A DNA stretch of 12,742 bases from Candidatus Iainarchaeum sp. (GCA_028691435.1 JAQUZG010000020.1:1-12742); one strand, 5' to 3'. Shown: positions 1 to 6,950, counted from the first letter of the stretch. The notes: generated by a model from the letters alone, not told the origin. Numbers and translations are program-made.

Positions 1-302
1 AGTGAAAAATTAGAAATTGGAATGTTTTTTTCAGTTAAATAAATTAATGCTGTTTTTGTAGCATTTGCTACAAATAATAATCGTTTTTTTTCACTATCAT
101 TTGCATCAATAATTAATTCATTGTCAATAAATTTTGCATTTATTTGATTTATTCCAAAAGCTTTTGCAGTAAAATTTATTTCATTTGATTCTTTAATTTG
201 AGCAGTAACTGTTTTATCAACTGCCAAAACTATACATGGTGCATTTTCAAGAACTGACCATTCCCCAGACAACATTAGTTTTCCCGGTGCTCTAATTTCC
301 AT
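1..302 (-). CDS. mvaK2: phosphomevalonate kinase, N-terminal part (cut by window edge)
   Basis: GHMP-superfamily kinase that would phosphorylate mevalonate 5-phosphate to the diphosphate. Only the first 100 codons lie in the window. The start ATG at 302-300 opens a protein beginning MEIRAPGKLMLSGEWSVLE. APGKLxLSGEWSVLE is the substrate/fold signature at the N terminus of phosphomevalonate kinases (ERG8/MvaK2 type), and is followed by an IVLAVDK strand. The ATP-binding glycine-rich motif and C-terminal domain lie outside the window, so intactness cannot be judged. The gene follows diphosphomevalonate decarboxylase by 29 bases on the same strand, with GGATG about 12 bases before the ATG as a weak ribosome binding site. 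It is probably the last or a late gene of the mevalonate operon. Another GHMP kinase is possible, but motif and neighbours agree on this call. Confidence 0.85.
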   Translation of the reverse strand, partial: MEIRAPGKLMLSGEWSVLENAPCIVLAVDKTVTAQIKESNEINFTAKAFGINQINAKFIDNELIIDANDSEKKRLLFVANATKTALIYLTEKNIPISNFS

Positions 303-331
303 TTTTATCTACATCCAATTAATTAACTAAA

Positions 332-1324
332 TTAAAATAAATGTTCATTAATTACTCTTGGGCCTGTTCCAGGTTTGCAAACAATTACTTCTTGAACTGA
401 TTCAAGACTATTAAGTATTTCTTTAAATTCAACCACATCTTTTTCTTGACAAATTATTTTTACTTGTGGCCCACCATCAATTGTAAAATAAATTTCTTTT
501 CCTTCATCTTGTAATTCTAAAACTTTATGGATTACTTCAAGTGTTCCAGGTTGCCAATACATTATTGTTGGATTTGTTGTCATTGCACAAGCATGCATTA
601 ATATACAATTTGCTTGAGCAAGTTTTCCAATTTCATTAAAGTTTTTTTCTTTGATTAATTCAACCATTTTATTTGCATCTGATTCTGCTGTTTCATACCA
701 TACTTTAAAAATTGGAGAAGTTTTTACACTTTGAGCCATGCCTGCTCTTGATTTTGTTTTCTTTTGTTTTTTTGAAATTACACAACCTAAAATTCTAAAT
801 TCTGGCCAATGTTCTTTTGGTGCAATTTGACTTGCAAAACTTTCTTCACTAGTTTCACCAGCATGCCAAATTGCAAATCCGTCTATTAGACTTCTACTTG
901 CACTGCCTGACCCCATTCTTGCTAAAATAGTTAATTCTTTTGTTGATAAATTTAATTCTGCTGCTTTGCACCCAGCATAAGTTAATGCAGCTAAACCTGA
1001 TGCACTTGATGCAAATCCAGCCGCTGTTGGAAAATTGTTTTTTGAAACAACTTTTGCAAATTCTTTTTTATTTGATTTGTTTCTAATAATATCAATTTGT
1101 TCTTTTACTTCTTTAAATTCATCAGTTCCTTCTAAATATTCTTTATCATCTAAAATAAAAATATCACAAGTATATTTTTGATCAAATTCTACAGTTGTTA
1201 TTGTTTCTAATCCATCAAGTGTAATTGAAGTGTTTGAATTCCAAGGAGTTTTTAGTTTATCATCTTTTTTTCCCCAGTATTTTGTTAATGCAATATTCGC
1301 GTTTGCTTTTACAGTTACTTTCAT
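332..1324 (-). CDS. mvaD: diphosphomevalonate decarboxylase
   Basis: Converts mevalonate 5-diphosphate, ATP-dependently, to isopentenyl diphosphate, the last step of the classical mevalonate pathway. The protein is 330 residues, normal for the family. It opens with ANANIALTKYWGKKD (7-21), the family's N-terminal signature. The phosphate-binding loop FPTAAGFASSASGLAAL lies at 98-114, GSGSASRSL at 138-146 (R144), TKSRAGM at 190-196 (S192), and TIDGGP at 281-286 with catalytic D283. These residues coincide with the known active-site Arg, Ser and Asp of bacterial enzymes, which favours true diphosphomevalonate decarboxylase over the phosphomevalonate decarboxylase of haloarchaea. ATG at 1324 is preceded by GGAG and GTTGAT, a reasonable binding site. 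It lies 34 bases after mevalonate kinase and 29 bases before phosphomevalonate kinase, so all three are likely co-transcribed. Most archaea lack this enzyme. Confidence 0.95.
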   Translation of the reverse strand: MKVTVKANANIALTKYWGKKDDKLKTPWNSNTSITLDGLETITTVEFDQKYTCDIFILDDKEYLEGTDEFKEVKEQIDIIRNKSNKKEFAKVVSKNNFPTAAGFASSASGLAALTYAGCKAAELNLSTKELTILARMGSGSASRSLIDGFAIWHAGETSEESFASQIAPKEHWPEFRILGCVISKKQKKTKSRAGMAQSVKTSPIFKVWYETAESDANKMVELIKEKNFNEIGKLAQANCILMHACAMTTNPTIMYWQPGTLEVIHKVLELQDEGKEIYFTIDGGPQVKIICQEKDVVEFKEILNSLESVQEVIVCKPGTGPRVINEHLF

Positions 1325-1358
1325 TTCATCAACTCCAATTAAATTTTAAAAAATTAAT

Positions 1359-2333
1359 TTAAGAAATTTTTATTTTGATTCCCTCATAATTTTTTCTTTT
1401 TATAGTTTCAATTATTTTATCTTGATGTTTTTCATTTTCACATAAAATAATTACATTTCCCCCGTCGCCAGCACCAGTAACTTTTCCAGCAACTGAATTT
1501 TCATATTCACAAACTTTTATTATTTCTTCTGCTTCTTTACAAGATACACCAATTTCTCTTAATAGTTCTTGGTTTTCATTCATTAGTTTTCCAATTTCAA
1601 GAATTGCACCATATTGTAATTCTTTTTTTGCTTTTGATGCTAATTTTTTTGCTTTGTCAAAAATCTTTTTGTAATCACTTTCGTTTGCTTCTTTTCTTTT
1701 TCTCACGTTTGCTACACTTTCTTTTGTATCATGTTTTATACCCGTGTCTGCTAAAACTAGATAAAGTGGTTTTCCACATTTAAATGGTTTAACTGTGTTT
1801 GGCCCACCAGTCATATTTTTTTCAAACCAAACAAGTGTGCCATATGTTGCACAAGTATTATCTATTCCACTTGGTGTCCCATGTGAAACACATTCTGCAA
1901 TGTAAGCTAGTTCATTTATGTGGTTATCTTTTAAATCAAGTTCAAATAAATTATTTACACTTCTTATAATTGCAACAGCTAAGGCCCCTGAATAACCTAA
2001 TCCTTTTGCTGCTGAAAAATTAGCTTTAATTGTAAATTTTAAATTGTTAAATTCTATTTTATTAAATTCTAATATTTCTTTTATTATTTTATTTTCTGGA
2101 TTAAAAATTGCTTTAAAAATTTTTGATTTTATATGATCTGGTTTTTCATTTAATGAAACTTTTTCATTAAAAACAGTGTCATCAAAAATCACATCATTTT
2201 TGTCTTTTATGTTTTCTACTGTAACATCCACAAATTTATCTATTCCACTTGCAATACCGGGTATTCCATAAACTACAAAATGTTCTCCAAATAAAATTAC
2301 TTTTCCATATCCTTTTCCATTTGCTTTACTCAT
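1359..2333 (-). CDS. mvk: mevalonate kinase
   Basis: GHMP kinase that phosphorylates mevalonate at C5. With ATG at 2333 it is 324 residues. A GTG four codons upstream is possible but less likely. GKVILFGEHFVVYG (10-23) is the N-terminal mevalonate kinase motif with the catalytic Lys. AAKGLGYSGALAVA (108-121) is the ATP-binding loop. HGTPSGIDNT (151-160) carries the catalytic Asp (D158), and KVTGAGDGGNVI (284-295) is motif 3. The ATP loop is atypical: the usual PxGAGLGSSAA is here SAAKGLGYSGA, while GLG and one Ser are kept. The start ATG overlaps the stop of the upstream 135-residue protein in the form ATGAGTAA, so the two are almost certainly translationally coupled. An upstream GGTG lies within the preceding gene's last codons. 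Confidence 0.93.
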   Translation of the reverse strand: MSKANGKGYGKVILFGEHFVVYGIPGIASGIDKFVDVTVENIKDKNDVIFDDTVFNEKVSLNEKPDHIKSKIFKAIFNPENKIIKEILEFNKIEFNNLKFTIKANFSAAKGLGYSGALAVAIIRSVNNLFELDLKDNHINELAYIAECVSHGTPSGIDNTCATYGTLVWFEKNMTGGPNTVKPFKCGKPLYLVLADTGIKHDTKESVANVRKRKEANESDYKKIFDKAKKLASKAKKELQYGAILEIGKLMNENQELLREIGVSCKEAEEIIKVCEYENSVAGKVTGAGDGGNVIILCENEKHQDKIIETIKRKNYEGIKIKIS

Positions 2334-2733
2334 ATTTCTCAACACCCAGTTTATTAAATTCCTTAAGAAAATCTTTTGTTTTATCCCCTAAAATTTCTTT
2401 TAATTCTTTAATAAATTCCATATTAATTAAAGACAAATCTTTTTTTATAGAATATCTATTTGGTTGATTTGAAATTAATTGCTTTTTTCGTTCTATTGAA
2501 TTAACTAATAATAAAACTTGTCTTCTTTTTGAAAAAGAAAAAATTCTTGCTTTTCTTAAAGCAACACTTGCTTGTTTTCTTACTTTAAGTCTTAAAAATT
2601 CTTTATGAAAATCTTTTGCTCTATTAATAGAGTCTTTAGTTTTTCTATTTGCTTTTTTTACAATGTGTTTTTCTTGAAATAAAGAAAGCCTAACTGGATT
2701 TGTTTTTAATCTAAATTTTAATAATAATGACAT
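2326..2733 (-). CDS. unknown small basic protein coupled to mevalonate kinase
   Basis: The 135-residue product is not recognised. It is strongly basic through the first ~95 residues, with many Lys and Arg, predicted mostly helical, and ends in a more acidic helical tail (about 105-135, KELKEILGDKTKDFLKEF). No signal peptide, membrane segment, Cys cluster or nucleotide-binding loop is visible. The basic character could suit nucleic-acid or ribosome binding; that is a guess. Its stop codon overlaps the start of mevalonate kinase by 8 bases, and it follows DUF35 after 61 bases. ATG at 2733 was chosen because nothing upstream in frame is better. There is no clear ribosome binding site. Instead a TATA-like stretch and a perfect 8-bp-arm palindrome lie directly upstream, so it may have its own regulated promoter inside the operon. 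Coding status is supported by length, A/T third-position use and the overlap. Confidence 0.7.
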   Translation of the reverse strand: MSLLLKFRLKTNPVRLSLFQEKHIVKKANRKTKDSINRAKDFHKEFLRLKVRKQASVALRKARIFSFSKRRQVLLLVNSIERKKQLISNQPNRYSIKKDLSLINMEFIKELKEILGDKTKDFLKEFNKLGVEKYE

Positions 2734-2744
2734 AAATTAAAATT

Positions 2745-2762
2745 TGCAACACTTGTGTTGCA
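2745..2762. promoter_or_regulatory. 18-bp palindrome (possible operator or hairpin)
   Basis: TGCAACAC-TT-GTGTTGCA has perfect 8-base arms and a two-base centre. It lies 12 to 29 bases before the ATG of the 135-residue gene and adjoins a TATA-like TATTAATATG (minus strand, 2761-2770). A palindrome between TATA box and start is a common place for an archaeal repressor site. As RNA it would fold into a stable hairpin between DUF35 and the next gene, so a processing or stability element is the alternative. Confidence 0.5.
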
Positions 2763-2794
2763 TATTAATAGTTTCGTGAACATTTCCTAAAGGT

Positions 2795-3193
2795 TCAAAA
2801 TTTTGGAGTAAATTTAGTCCCGTAGTGAATTACACCTTTTTCACCACTTTTATAAAATTTTCTTAAAACTGCTTCTACTTCCATTCCAATTTTTAAGTCT
2901 TCATAATCACAATCAGTTAATTGTGCTGTGATTCTTGCCCCTTCATCTAAATCAATTATTGCTACGCAAAATGGAGCTTGTTCTTGGAATGCTTCTGCTC
3001 CAGAATGTACTTTTGTATAAGTTACAATTTTTCCTTTTCCACTAAATTCAATTTCATCAAATGTAAGAGAACCACAAGTACATAATCCTTTTTTTTCAAA
3101 ATATGTTTTTCCACATTGATCACATTTGTAACCAATTAATTTGTATCGGTCGTTATAATTTCGCCATCGTATAATTGAAGATTCTCTAAACAT
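2795..3193 (-). CDS. DUF35 / OB-fold Zn-ribbon acyl-CoA-binding protein
   Basis: Small CoA-binding scaffold (DUF35/COG1545). In archaea this family bridges acetoacetyl-CoA thiolase and HMG-CoA synthase in a complex that passes acetoacetyl-CoA between them. The protein has 132 residues, normal length. An N-terminal helix (about 5-20) leads to a zinc ribbon with C24, C27, C38 and C40, then an OB-fold domain (about 48-132) containing GKGKIVTYTKVH and APFCVAIIDLDEGARI, typical of the family. The second metal knuckle is CTC, one residue shorter than the usual CxxC. A strong GGGTGA ribosome binding site is formed by the last codons of thiolase; the thiolase stop lies two bases before this ATG, so expression is tightly coupled. 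Neighbours thiolase and HMG-CoA synthase are the expected partners. Confidence 0.9.
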   Translation of the reverse strand: MFRESSIIRWRNYNDRYKLIGYKCDQCGKTYFEKKGLCTCGSLTFDEIEFSGKGKIVTYTKVHSGAEAFQEQAPFCVAIIDLDEGARITAQLTDCDYEDLKIGMEVEAVLRKFYKSGEKGVIHYGTKFTPKF

Positions 3194-3195
3194 TT

Positions 3196-4350
3196 TTATT
3201 CACCCTTAAACACATGTACACAAACTGTTGCGCCACTTCCACCAACATTGTGTGTTACTCCAATTTTTGCATCTTTTACTTGTCTATTTTTTGCATGACC
3301 TCTTAATTGTTCTACTGCTTCGATAGCTTGTTTTACTCCAGTTGCTCCAATTGGGTGACCGCATGCTTTTAGTCCCCCACTAGTGTTTACTGGATGTGCT
3401 CCATCAAAGTAAGTGTCTTTATTTTCATATAATTTGTAAGCTTCACCAGGTTTTGCTAAACCAAGTGCTTCTACTGCCAAGATTTCTGCAATAGAAAAAC
3501 AATCATGTACTTCTGCAAAATTAATATCATCTACTTTTATTTTAGCTTGTGAGTATGCTCTTTGTGCAGCAACTGCTCCAGCTGGAATTGAAGTTAGACT
3601 TGATCTTCTTGCAAGTGAAAGTGAATCATTTGCTAATCCTGACCCAGTTATATAAACTTGTGATTTCATTGCTTTTGCAGTTTTTTCGCTTGCTAAAATT
3701 ATTGAAGCTGCGCCATCTGTAATTGGAGAGCAATCAAAAAGTGTAAGTGGATCAGCAACCATTGTTGCATTTTTTACAGTGTCAATTGTAATTTCACTTT
3801 TGAATTGTGCATAAGAATTTCTTGCACCATGAAAGTGATTTTTTACTGAAACTTCAGCTAATAAATCTCTTGTTAATTTTGAGTATTTTGTCATGTATGC
3901 TTTTGCTAAAAGTGCATAAAGTCCAGGAAAAGTTAATCCATTAAATCCTTCAAGTTCTTCATCCCCTGCCCCCATTAAGGCAGTTGTTACTTGTTCAGTA
4001 GAAACATCAGTCATCTTTTCTACTCCATTCACCATGACAATATCAGCTTGTCCCGATTCAATAGCTAAAACTCCTTCTCTTAATGCAAGTGATCCCGAAG
4101 CACATGCTCCTTCTACTCTTATACTTGCTTTATCTAAATTTAAATTTTCAGCAGCCATTGCTCCAACATGAAGTTGACCTGAGAGTGAATCACCACACAT
4201 ATTTCCTGTGTAAAGTGCATCAATTTGTTTTGCTTCAATTTTTGCATCTTTAAGTGCAAGTAATTGTGCATCTAAAAGTAATTCTCTAAGACCTTTATCC
4301 CAAATTTCTCCAAATTTAGTTATTCCAATTCCAAGTACTCCAACTTTCAT
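3196..4350 (-). CDS. acetyl-CoA C-acetyltransferase (acetoacetyl-CoA thiolase), archaeal type
   Basis: Condenses two acetyl-CoA to acetoacetyl-CoA, the first step of the pathway. The product is 384 residues, the usual length of archaeal thiolases (SCP2-like branch). The nucleophilic Cys is C83 in VEGACASGSLA. Further active-site signatures are EVHDCFSIAE (280-289), NTSGGLKACGHPIGATG (322-338; C330, H332) and THNVGGSGATV (366-376). GGTGA four bases before ATG 4350 is a strong ribosome binding site. The gene follows HMG-CoA synthase by 136 bases containing stacked hairpins, and DUF35 begins two bases after its stop. The thiolase-DUF35 arrangement is the conserved archaeal module for the thermodynamically unfavourable thiolase reaction. 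Catabolic thiolase is an alternative, but context argues against it. Confidence 0.93.
   Translation of the reverse strand: MKVGVLGIGITKFGEIWDKGLRELLLDAQLLALKDAKIEAKQIDALYTGNMCGDSLSGQLHVGAMAAENLNLDKASIRVEGACASGSLALREGVLAIESGQADIVMVNGVEKMTDVSTEQVTTALMGAGDEELEGFNGLTFPGLYALLAKAYMTKYSKLTRDLLAEVSVKNHFHGARNSYAQFKSEITIDTVKNATMVADPLTLFDCSPITDGAASIILASEKTAKAMKSQVYITGSGLANDSLSLARRSSLTSIPAGAVAAQRAYSQAKIKVDDINFAEVHDCFSIAEILAVEALGLAKPGEAYKLYENKDTYFDGAHPVNTSGGLKACGHPIGATGVKQAIEAVEQLRGHAKNRQVKDAKIGVTHNVGGSGATVCVHVFKGE
3200..3205 (-). promoter_or_regulatory. ribosome binding site for DUF35
   Basis: GGGTGA on the minus strand, six bases before the DUF35 ATG and inside the final codons of thiolase. It matches the archaeal consensus (complement of the 16S 3' end) and fixes the start at 3193. 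Confidence 0.75.
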
Positions 4351-4354
4351 TTTT

Positions 4355-4359
4355 TCACC
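4355..4359 (-). promoter_or_regulatory. ribosome binding site for thiolase
   Basis: GGTGA on the minus strand with a four-A spacer to the ATG at 4350; it supports that start. It implies a leadered transcript, unlike HMG-CoA synthase, which has no such site. Confidence 0.65.
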
Positions 4360-4442
4360 ATTTATAATCTTGATTTAATTTTAAGTTTACTTTATTTACA
4401 TTTTTTCATTTTTGATTTTTCTAATTTTATAATTTTAATCAA

Positions 4443-4488
4443 GCATTATCTTTAGATAATGCGAATTTCGCAAGCCTTTCTAAGGCTT
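4443..4488. repeat. three stacked inverted repeats after HMG-CoA synthase
   Basis: Three hairpins lie back to back. Arm pair one is GCATTATC/GATAATGC with TTTA loop (4443-4462). Pair two is GCGAA/TTCGC (4461-4471), sharing two bases with the first. Pair three is AAGCCTT/AAGGCTT with TCT loop (4472-4488). The last reaches into the HMG-CoA synthase stop codon. The stretch is visibly richer in G+C than other gaps. It could protect the 3' end, terminate or attenuate transcription before thiolase, or be a copy of a dispersed palindromic repeat. The rest of the gap (4351-4442) is plain A/T-rich sequence. Confidence 0.6.
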
Positions 4489-5524
4489 AGTGTATTGTCG
4501 CCATATGTTTTGCATATTCTGGATATTCTAAATATTTTTTTCTATTTACATAATCATCTGTTGTTCTTGCTTTTTTTTGTGCATCAGCAATTTTTTTTGT
4601 ACATGTAAAAATAAATGAATCACTTCCTGATCCAGACCCATAAGAAGTCATTAATATTTTATCACCTGGTTTTGCAATATCTAAAACACAAGATAATCCA
4701 AGTAAAGAAGATCCTGAATAAGTGTTTCCGATTTTTTTTACAATTAATCCTGGTTCAATTTGTTCGTTTGTTACGCCAAATTTTTTTGCTACAATTAATG
4801 GAAATTTTCCATTAGGCATATGAAATACCACATATTTAAAATCACTAATTTTCATTTTTGATTTTTCTAAAATTAATTCTGTTGCACCGATCACATGTTT
4901 CATATATGCTGGTTCACCAGTAAATCTTCCTGCATGTGATGGATAAGGTTGCATTGCTCTCCTCCAAAAATCCGGAGTATCACTAGTAAATGAACAAGTA
5001 TAATCTAGTGTTGCAATTGCTTCTTCGTTTTTTCCAATTATAAAAGCTGCGCCACCTGCTGCTGCACTATATTCTAATGCATTTCCTGGTTCTGCTTGAG
5101 AAGTATCTGATCCAATTGATAAACCATAATTTATCATTTTTGAATCTACTAAACCTGCATTTATTTGTATTGTTGCACTTCCTGCTTTACAAGCAAATTC
5201 AGTGTCTACGGCCATATATTGATTTCCTATATCAAGTGCTTCGGCCACAATACTCGAAGACGGTTTAACTGCATAAGGATGTGATTCACTTCCAATATAC
5301 ACCGCACCTATTTCTTTTCGATTAATATCTGCCCTTAAAAGTGCATTTCTTGCAGCATTTGTAGAAATTGTTACTGTGTCCTCATCTTTTCCTGGAACAC
5401 TTTTTTCTGTTAAACCCAAACCTGATTTTATTGCAGGTGCACTATCATTGTTTACTTTTGCAATTGTTTCTGCAGTTATTCTATATTTTGGGATATATGC
5501 CCCCCAACCAATTATTCCAGCCAT
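4487..5524 (-). CDS. mvaS: hydroxymethylglutaryl-CoA synthase, archaeal type
   Basis: Condenses acetyl-CoA with acetoacetyl-CoA to HMG-CoA. The product has 345 residues, the length of the archaeal family (shorter than the eukaryotic enzyme). Catalytic residues are visible: E80 in YIGSESHPYAVKP, C112 in TEFACKAGSATIQ, and H235 in VVFHMPNGKFP. GSGSGSDSF (297-305) is the conserved C-terminal glycine/serine loop, and the end KYLEYPEYAKH is typical of archaeal members. ATG at 5524 has no ribosome binding site, but a TATA-like box centred about 28 bases upstream predicts a leaderless transcript. The gene is separated from HMG-CoA reductase by 109 bases holding a T-run terminator, a palindrome and this promoter, so it probably starts its own transcription unit leading into thiolase-DUF35. 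Confidence 0.95.
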   Translation of the reverse strand: MAGIIGWGAYIPKYRITAETIAKVNNDSAPAIKSGLGLTEKSVPGKDEDTVTISTNAARNALLRADINRKEIGAVYIGSESHPYAVKPSSSIVAEALDIGNQYMAVDTEFACKAGSATIQINAGLVDSKMINYGLSIGSDTSQAEPGNALEYSAAAGGAAFIIGKNEEAIATLDYTCSFTSDTPDFWRRAMQPYPSHAGRFTGEPAYMKHVIGATELILEKSKMKISDFKYVVFHMPNGKFPLIVAKKFGVTNEQIEPGLIVKKIGNTYSGSSLLGLSCVLDIAKPGDKILMTSYGSGSGSDSFIFTCTKKIADAQKKARTTDDYVNRKKYLEYPEYAKHMATIH

Positions 5525-5547
5525 AATAAGAATAGTTGATAACTAAA

Positions 5548-5558
5548 CCATATAAAAA
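5548..5558 (-). promoter_or_regulatory. TATA-like box for HMG-CoA synthase
   Basis: TTTTTATATGG on the minus strand, preceded by a purine-rich GAAAGG (BRE-like). The centre lies about 28 bases before the ATG at 5524, which would place transcription start at or next to the ATG. This agrees with the absence of a ribosome binding site. Confidence 0.6.
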
Positions 5559-5567
5559 CCTTTCTTA

Positions 5568-5587
5568 TGACGAATTAGGTTTCGTCA
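5568..5587. promoter_or_regulatory. inverted repeat TGACGAA-n6-TTCGTCA (possible operator)
   Basis: Perfect 7-base arms with a six-base centre, placed directly upstream of the BRE/TATA of HMG-CoA synthase. Position and symmetry suit a dimeric transcription factor controlling entry into the mevalonate pathway. It also lies downstream of HMG-CoA reductase, so a role as a 3' hairpin of that transcript is the alternative. Confidence 0.45.
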
Positions 5588-5613
5588 ATTATCAAAGTGT
5601 TTATTTTAGTTTT

Positions 5614-5627
5614 AAAAAAGAAAAAAA
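5614..5627 (-). terminator. oligo-T tract after HMG-CoA reductase
   Basis: On the minus strand the sequence reads T7-C-T6, starting seven bases after the stop codon of HMG-CoA reductase. Archaeal RNA polymerase terminates at such T-rich tracts without needing a hairpin. It separates HMG-CoA reductase from the HMG-CoA synthase promoter. Confidence 0.5.
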
Positions 5628-5633
5628 TTAAAT

Positions 5634-6911
5634 TTATTTTCTAATTTCTTTTAAAATTTCTTCAGCTTTTAATTGATTAACAACTTTTGCTTCAATCATC
5701 TTTTTTGAAACAATATCAATTTCTTCTCCAATAGCACCAGCTTGTACAGCAATGTTTTTTGAATGAAGTTTCATGTGGCCCTCTTGGATTCCAGTTGTAA
5801 CTATTGCTCGCATTGAGGCAAAATTTTCTGCTAACCCAACAGACGCAATTATTCTTGCTAATTCAGATGCAGTTTTTACTCCAAGAATTTTTAAATTAAT
5901 TTGGGAAATTGGATGAATTTTTGTTGCACCACCAACTAACCCTAGTGCAAGAGGCACATCAATTTCGCCCACTAAATCCCCATTTTCATTTTTATAATAT
6001 TTTGTTAAAGGTAAATATTTTCCTTTATAAGATGTAAAAGCATGAGCACCAGATTCTATTGCTCGCCAATCATTTCCAGTTGCAATAACTACTGGATCAA
6101 TTCCATTCATAATCCCTTTATTGTGTGTTGCTGCTCTAAAAGAAGTGTTAGATGCAAAAGCATACGCATCAAGTATTCTTTCAATTACTTCTTCACCAGA
6201 CATTTTTCCTTTTGTAGATTCTGTTAATTTTTCTTTTGTGTAAATTGTTTTTGCTTGTGCTCTTCTATAGACTGCAAGATTAGAAATTATTTTTAAGACA
6301 ACTTCACCATTTGTTAATTCGGCAATTTTTGGACTTATTTTTTCAAGCATTGTATTTATTGCATTTGCCCCCATTGCATCTCGCACGTCAACAAGTAAAT
6401 GAACATCAAGCATTTTTCCTCTTGGTGTATCAAGTTCATATACTTTTATATCTCTTGGCCCACCACCAAATTTTACTAAAATAGGATCAATATTAGCAAG
6501 TGTTGCAATTAATTCTTTTTTGTGATTTGTTATATTATCTTTTGCACTTTTGATATCTTTCATTCTAACAACTTGTAATTGCCCTATCATTATTGGAGCA
6601 TCAACATTAGTAATAAAGCCAGAGGATAATTTTGCAGAATTAGATGCAGCTGCAATTACACTAGGTTCTTCAACAACCATTGGAATAATATATTCTTTTC
6701 CATCAATAATAAAATTTGTTGCAAATCCCAAAGGTAAACCAAATGTACCAATTACATTTTCTACCATTCTATTTGCAATTTCTGTTGGAAGTGAAGATTC
6801 TTTAGAAATTAAATTTTTTTCTTCTTGATTTAAATTAAATTCATTTGTTATTATATCAAGTCGTTCATTTACAGTTTTTTTATAAAATCCTTCAAACTTT
6901 TTTGCATCCAT
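5634..6911 (-). CDS. mvaA: hydroxymethylglutaryl-CoA reductase, class II
   Basis: Reduces HMG-CoA to mevalonate, the committed step. With ATG at 6911 the protein has 425 residues; a TTG five codons earlier is less likely because GGGGGT lies seven bases before the ATG. It lacks a membrane anchor, and its motifs are class II (Pseudomonas mevalonii type): ENVIGTFGLPLG (51-62), VVEEPSVIAAASN (79-91; catalytic Glu 81 or 82), DVRDAMGANAIN (175-186), ATHNKGIMNG (261-270; K265), GNDWRAIESGAHAF (279-292; D281) and IQEGHMKLHSKNIA (375-388; H379). These line up with the known Glu, Lys, Asp and His of that class. Class II enzymes occur in bacteria and some archaea, whereas most archaea use class I, so an old transfer is plausible. 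It follows the GltD-like gene by 75 bases and has its own TATA-like box. Confidence 0.95.
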   Translation of the reverse strand: MDAKKFEGFYKKTVNERLDIITNEFNLNQEEKNLISKESSLPTEIANRMVENVIGTFGLPLGFATNFIIDGKEYIIPMVVEEPSVIAAASNSAKLSSGFITNVDAPIMIGQLQVVRMKDIKSAKDNITNHKKELIATLANIDPILVKFGGGPRDIKVYELDTPRGKMLDVHLLVDVRDAMGANAINTMLEKISPKIAELTNGEVVLKIISNLAVYRRAQAKTIYTKEKLTESTKGKMSGEEVIERILDAYAFASNTSFRAATHNKGIMNGIDPVVIATGNDWRAIESGAHAFTSYKGKYLPLTKYYKNENGDLVGEIDVPLALGLVGGATKIHPISQINLKILGVKTASELARIIASVGLAENFASMRAIVTTGIQEGHMKLHSKNIAVQAGAIGEEIDIVSKKMIEAKVVNQLKAEEILKEIRK

Positions 6912-6940
6912 TAAAATTACCCCCAACTAACTATAACCAA

Positions 6941-6950
6941 TTATAAAAAA
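6941..6950 (-). promoter_or_regulatory. TATA-like box for HMG-CoA reductase
   Basis: TTTTTTATAA on the minus strand, centred about 34 bases before the ATG at 6911. It predicts a leader of about eight bases, long enough for the GGGGGT at 6919-6924. The local A/T richness lowers certainty. Confidence 0.4.

Noticed and set aside
2249..2467. Open plus-strand frame opposite mevalonate kinase and the 135-residue gene
   Set aside because: Low-complexity Leu/Phe-rich peptide antisense to well-supported genes; typical of A/T-rich antisense frames.
4444..4486. In-frame coding-like extension after the HMG-CoA synthase stop (ALERLAKFALSKDNA then TGA)
   Set aside because: Family members end where the TAA lies, and the inverted repeats explain the sequence; nothing suggests readthrough.
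4615..5268. Two plus-strand open frames opposite HMG-CoA synthase (4615-4815, 5077-5268)
   Set aside because: Antisense to a gene with all catalytic residues; the peptides are Leu/Phe/His-rich with no features.
5525..5633. tRNA or small RNA in the larger intergenic gaps (4351-4486, 5525-5633, 8259-8360)
   Set aside because: No TTCGA-type T-loop or cloverleaf pairing and no G/C-rich stretch except the short hairpins already listed.
6042..6828. Two plus-strand open frames opposite HMG-CoA reductase (6042-6227, 6550-6828)
   Set aside because: Antisense shadows of a fully recognised enzyme; no ribosome binding site or homology-like motif.
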